From: Fulvivirga aurantia
GTDB taxonomy: Bacteria > Bacteroidota > Bacteroidia > Cytophagales > Cyclobacteriaceae
DNA: 6,973 nucleotides
Assembly: GCF_009711475.1 (NCBI RefSeq)
Contig: NZ_SMMD01000742.1
Coordinates: 1 to 6,973, forward strand
Reading direction: 5' to 3'
Of this stretch, positions 6,929 through 6,973 are shown piece by piece. Each line of letters starts with the position of its first letter. Positions within the stretch are counted from its first letter, which is position 1. Position numbers and translations under genes: made by a program. The notes beneath the pieces are model-generated. The model was not told the DNA's origin and ran no database searches. It saw only the letters and a program-made list of their open reading frames with translations.

Positions 6929-6960
6929 CAAACTTAGAATAAAATATGCTAATTAAGAAC
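6929..6960 (-). promoter_or_regulatory. Candidate Bacteroidota sigma-70-type promoter for the SusCD operon
   Basis: On the minus strand TAAGTTTG (6936-6929) matches the Bacteroidota -7 consensus TAnnTTTG at every fixed position. The -33 side is poor: only GTTC at about 6960-6957 lies at a suitable distance (20 bases), in place of TTTG. Transcription would start near 6922-6924, giving a leader of about 30 bases before the ATG at 6891. The leader is AT-rich, contains a run of eight T on this strand (6919-6912) and has no Shine-Dalgarno sequence. A weak -33 element would fit a promoter that needs an activator, but this is inference. Confidence 0.55.
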
Positions 6961-6973
6961 ATTAGCCGAAAAA

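Larger units (their letters stand above)
1..6936 (-). other. Four-gene SusC-SusD-Calx-beta-FAS1 operon (continues past left edge)
   Basis: Four minus-strand genes are separated by gaps of 11, 21 and 23 bases. None of the gaps contains a hairpin followed by a T run or a match to the Bacteroidota promoter consensus. The only good promoter match lies before the SusC gene. Every product has a signal peptide, and three are lipoproteins with acidic residues just after the lipid cysteine, so all four are predicted to act at the outer membrane or cell surface. The operon end is not visible because the last gene is cut by the window edge. Confidence 0.8.

Overview
The window comes from a member of the phylum Bacteroidota. 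The evidence is a SusC/RagA plus SusD/RagB pair, two further lipoproteins with the acidic export signal of surface lipoproteins in this phylum, an AT-rich sequence with no strong Shine-Dalgarno sites, and a match to the Bacteroidota -7 promoter element (TAnnTTTG) before the first gene. The style of the SusC N-terminus and the accompanying FAS1 and Calx-beta proteins suggest a marine or environmental Cytophagales or Flavobacteriia lineage, but the sequence alone does not fix the order.

All genes lie on the minus strand and read from right to left. From 6973 to 6892 there is a short upstream region with a candidate promoter (TAAGTTTG, 6936-6929) and a leader of about 30 bases. Next come a complete SusC-type TonB-dependent transporter (6891-3901), a complete SusD-type surface lipoprotein (3889-2558), a 292-residue lipoprotein with a Calx-beta-like domain and an unassigned C-terminal domain bracketed by two cysteines (2536-1658), and a lipoprotein with repeated FAS1 (fasciclin) domains (1634 to the left edge), which runs off the window after 544 codons. 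The gaps are 11, 21 and 23 bases. None holds a terminator or a visible promoter, so the four genes most likely form one transcription unit that continues to the left. No stretch above 300 bases lacks a gene, and I see no RNA gene, mobile element or CRISPR array.

SusC and SusD should form the outer-membrane import machine: SusD is the hinged lid over the SusC barrel, and TonB supplies the energy. The two downstream lipoproteins sit where SusE/SusF-like surface binding proteins sit in many such loci. Both are predicted to be anchored on the cell surface, where they could capture ligand or mediate adhesion. No degradative enzyme, sigma factor, anti-sigma factor or hybrid two-component regulator lies in the window, so the cargo cannot be named. 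The SusC protein has no STN signalling domain, which argues against control through a FecR-type anti-sigma factor.

This is a recognisable type of locus rather than an obviously new system. The least explained parts are the C-terminal domain of the Calx-beta lipoprotein, the array of conserved and degenerate FAS1 domains, and the identity of the cargo.
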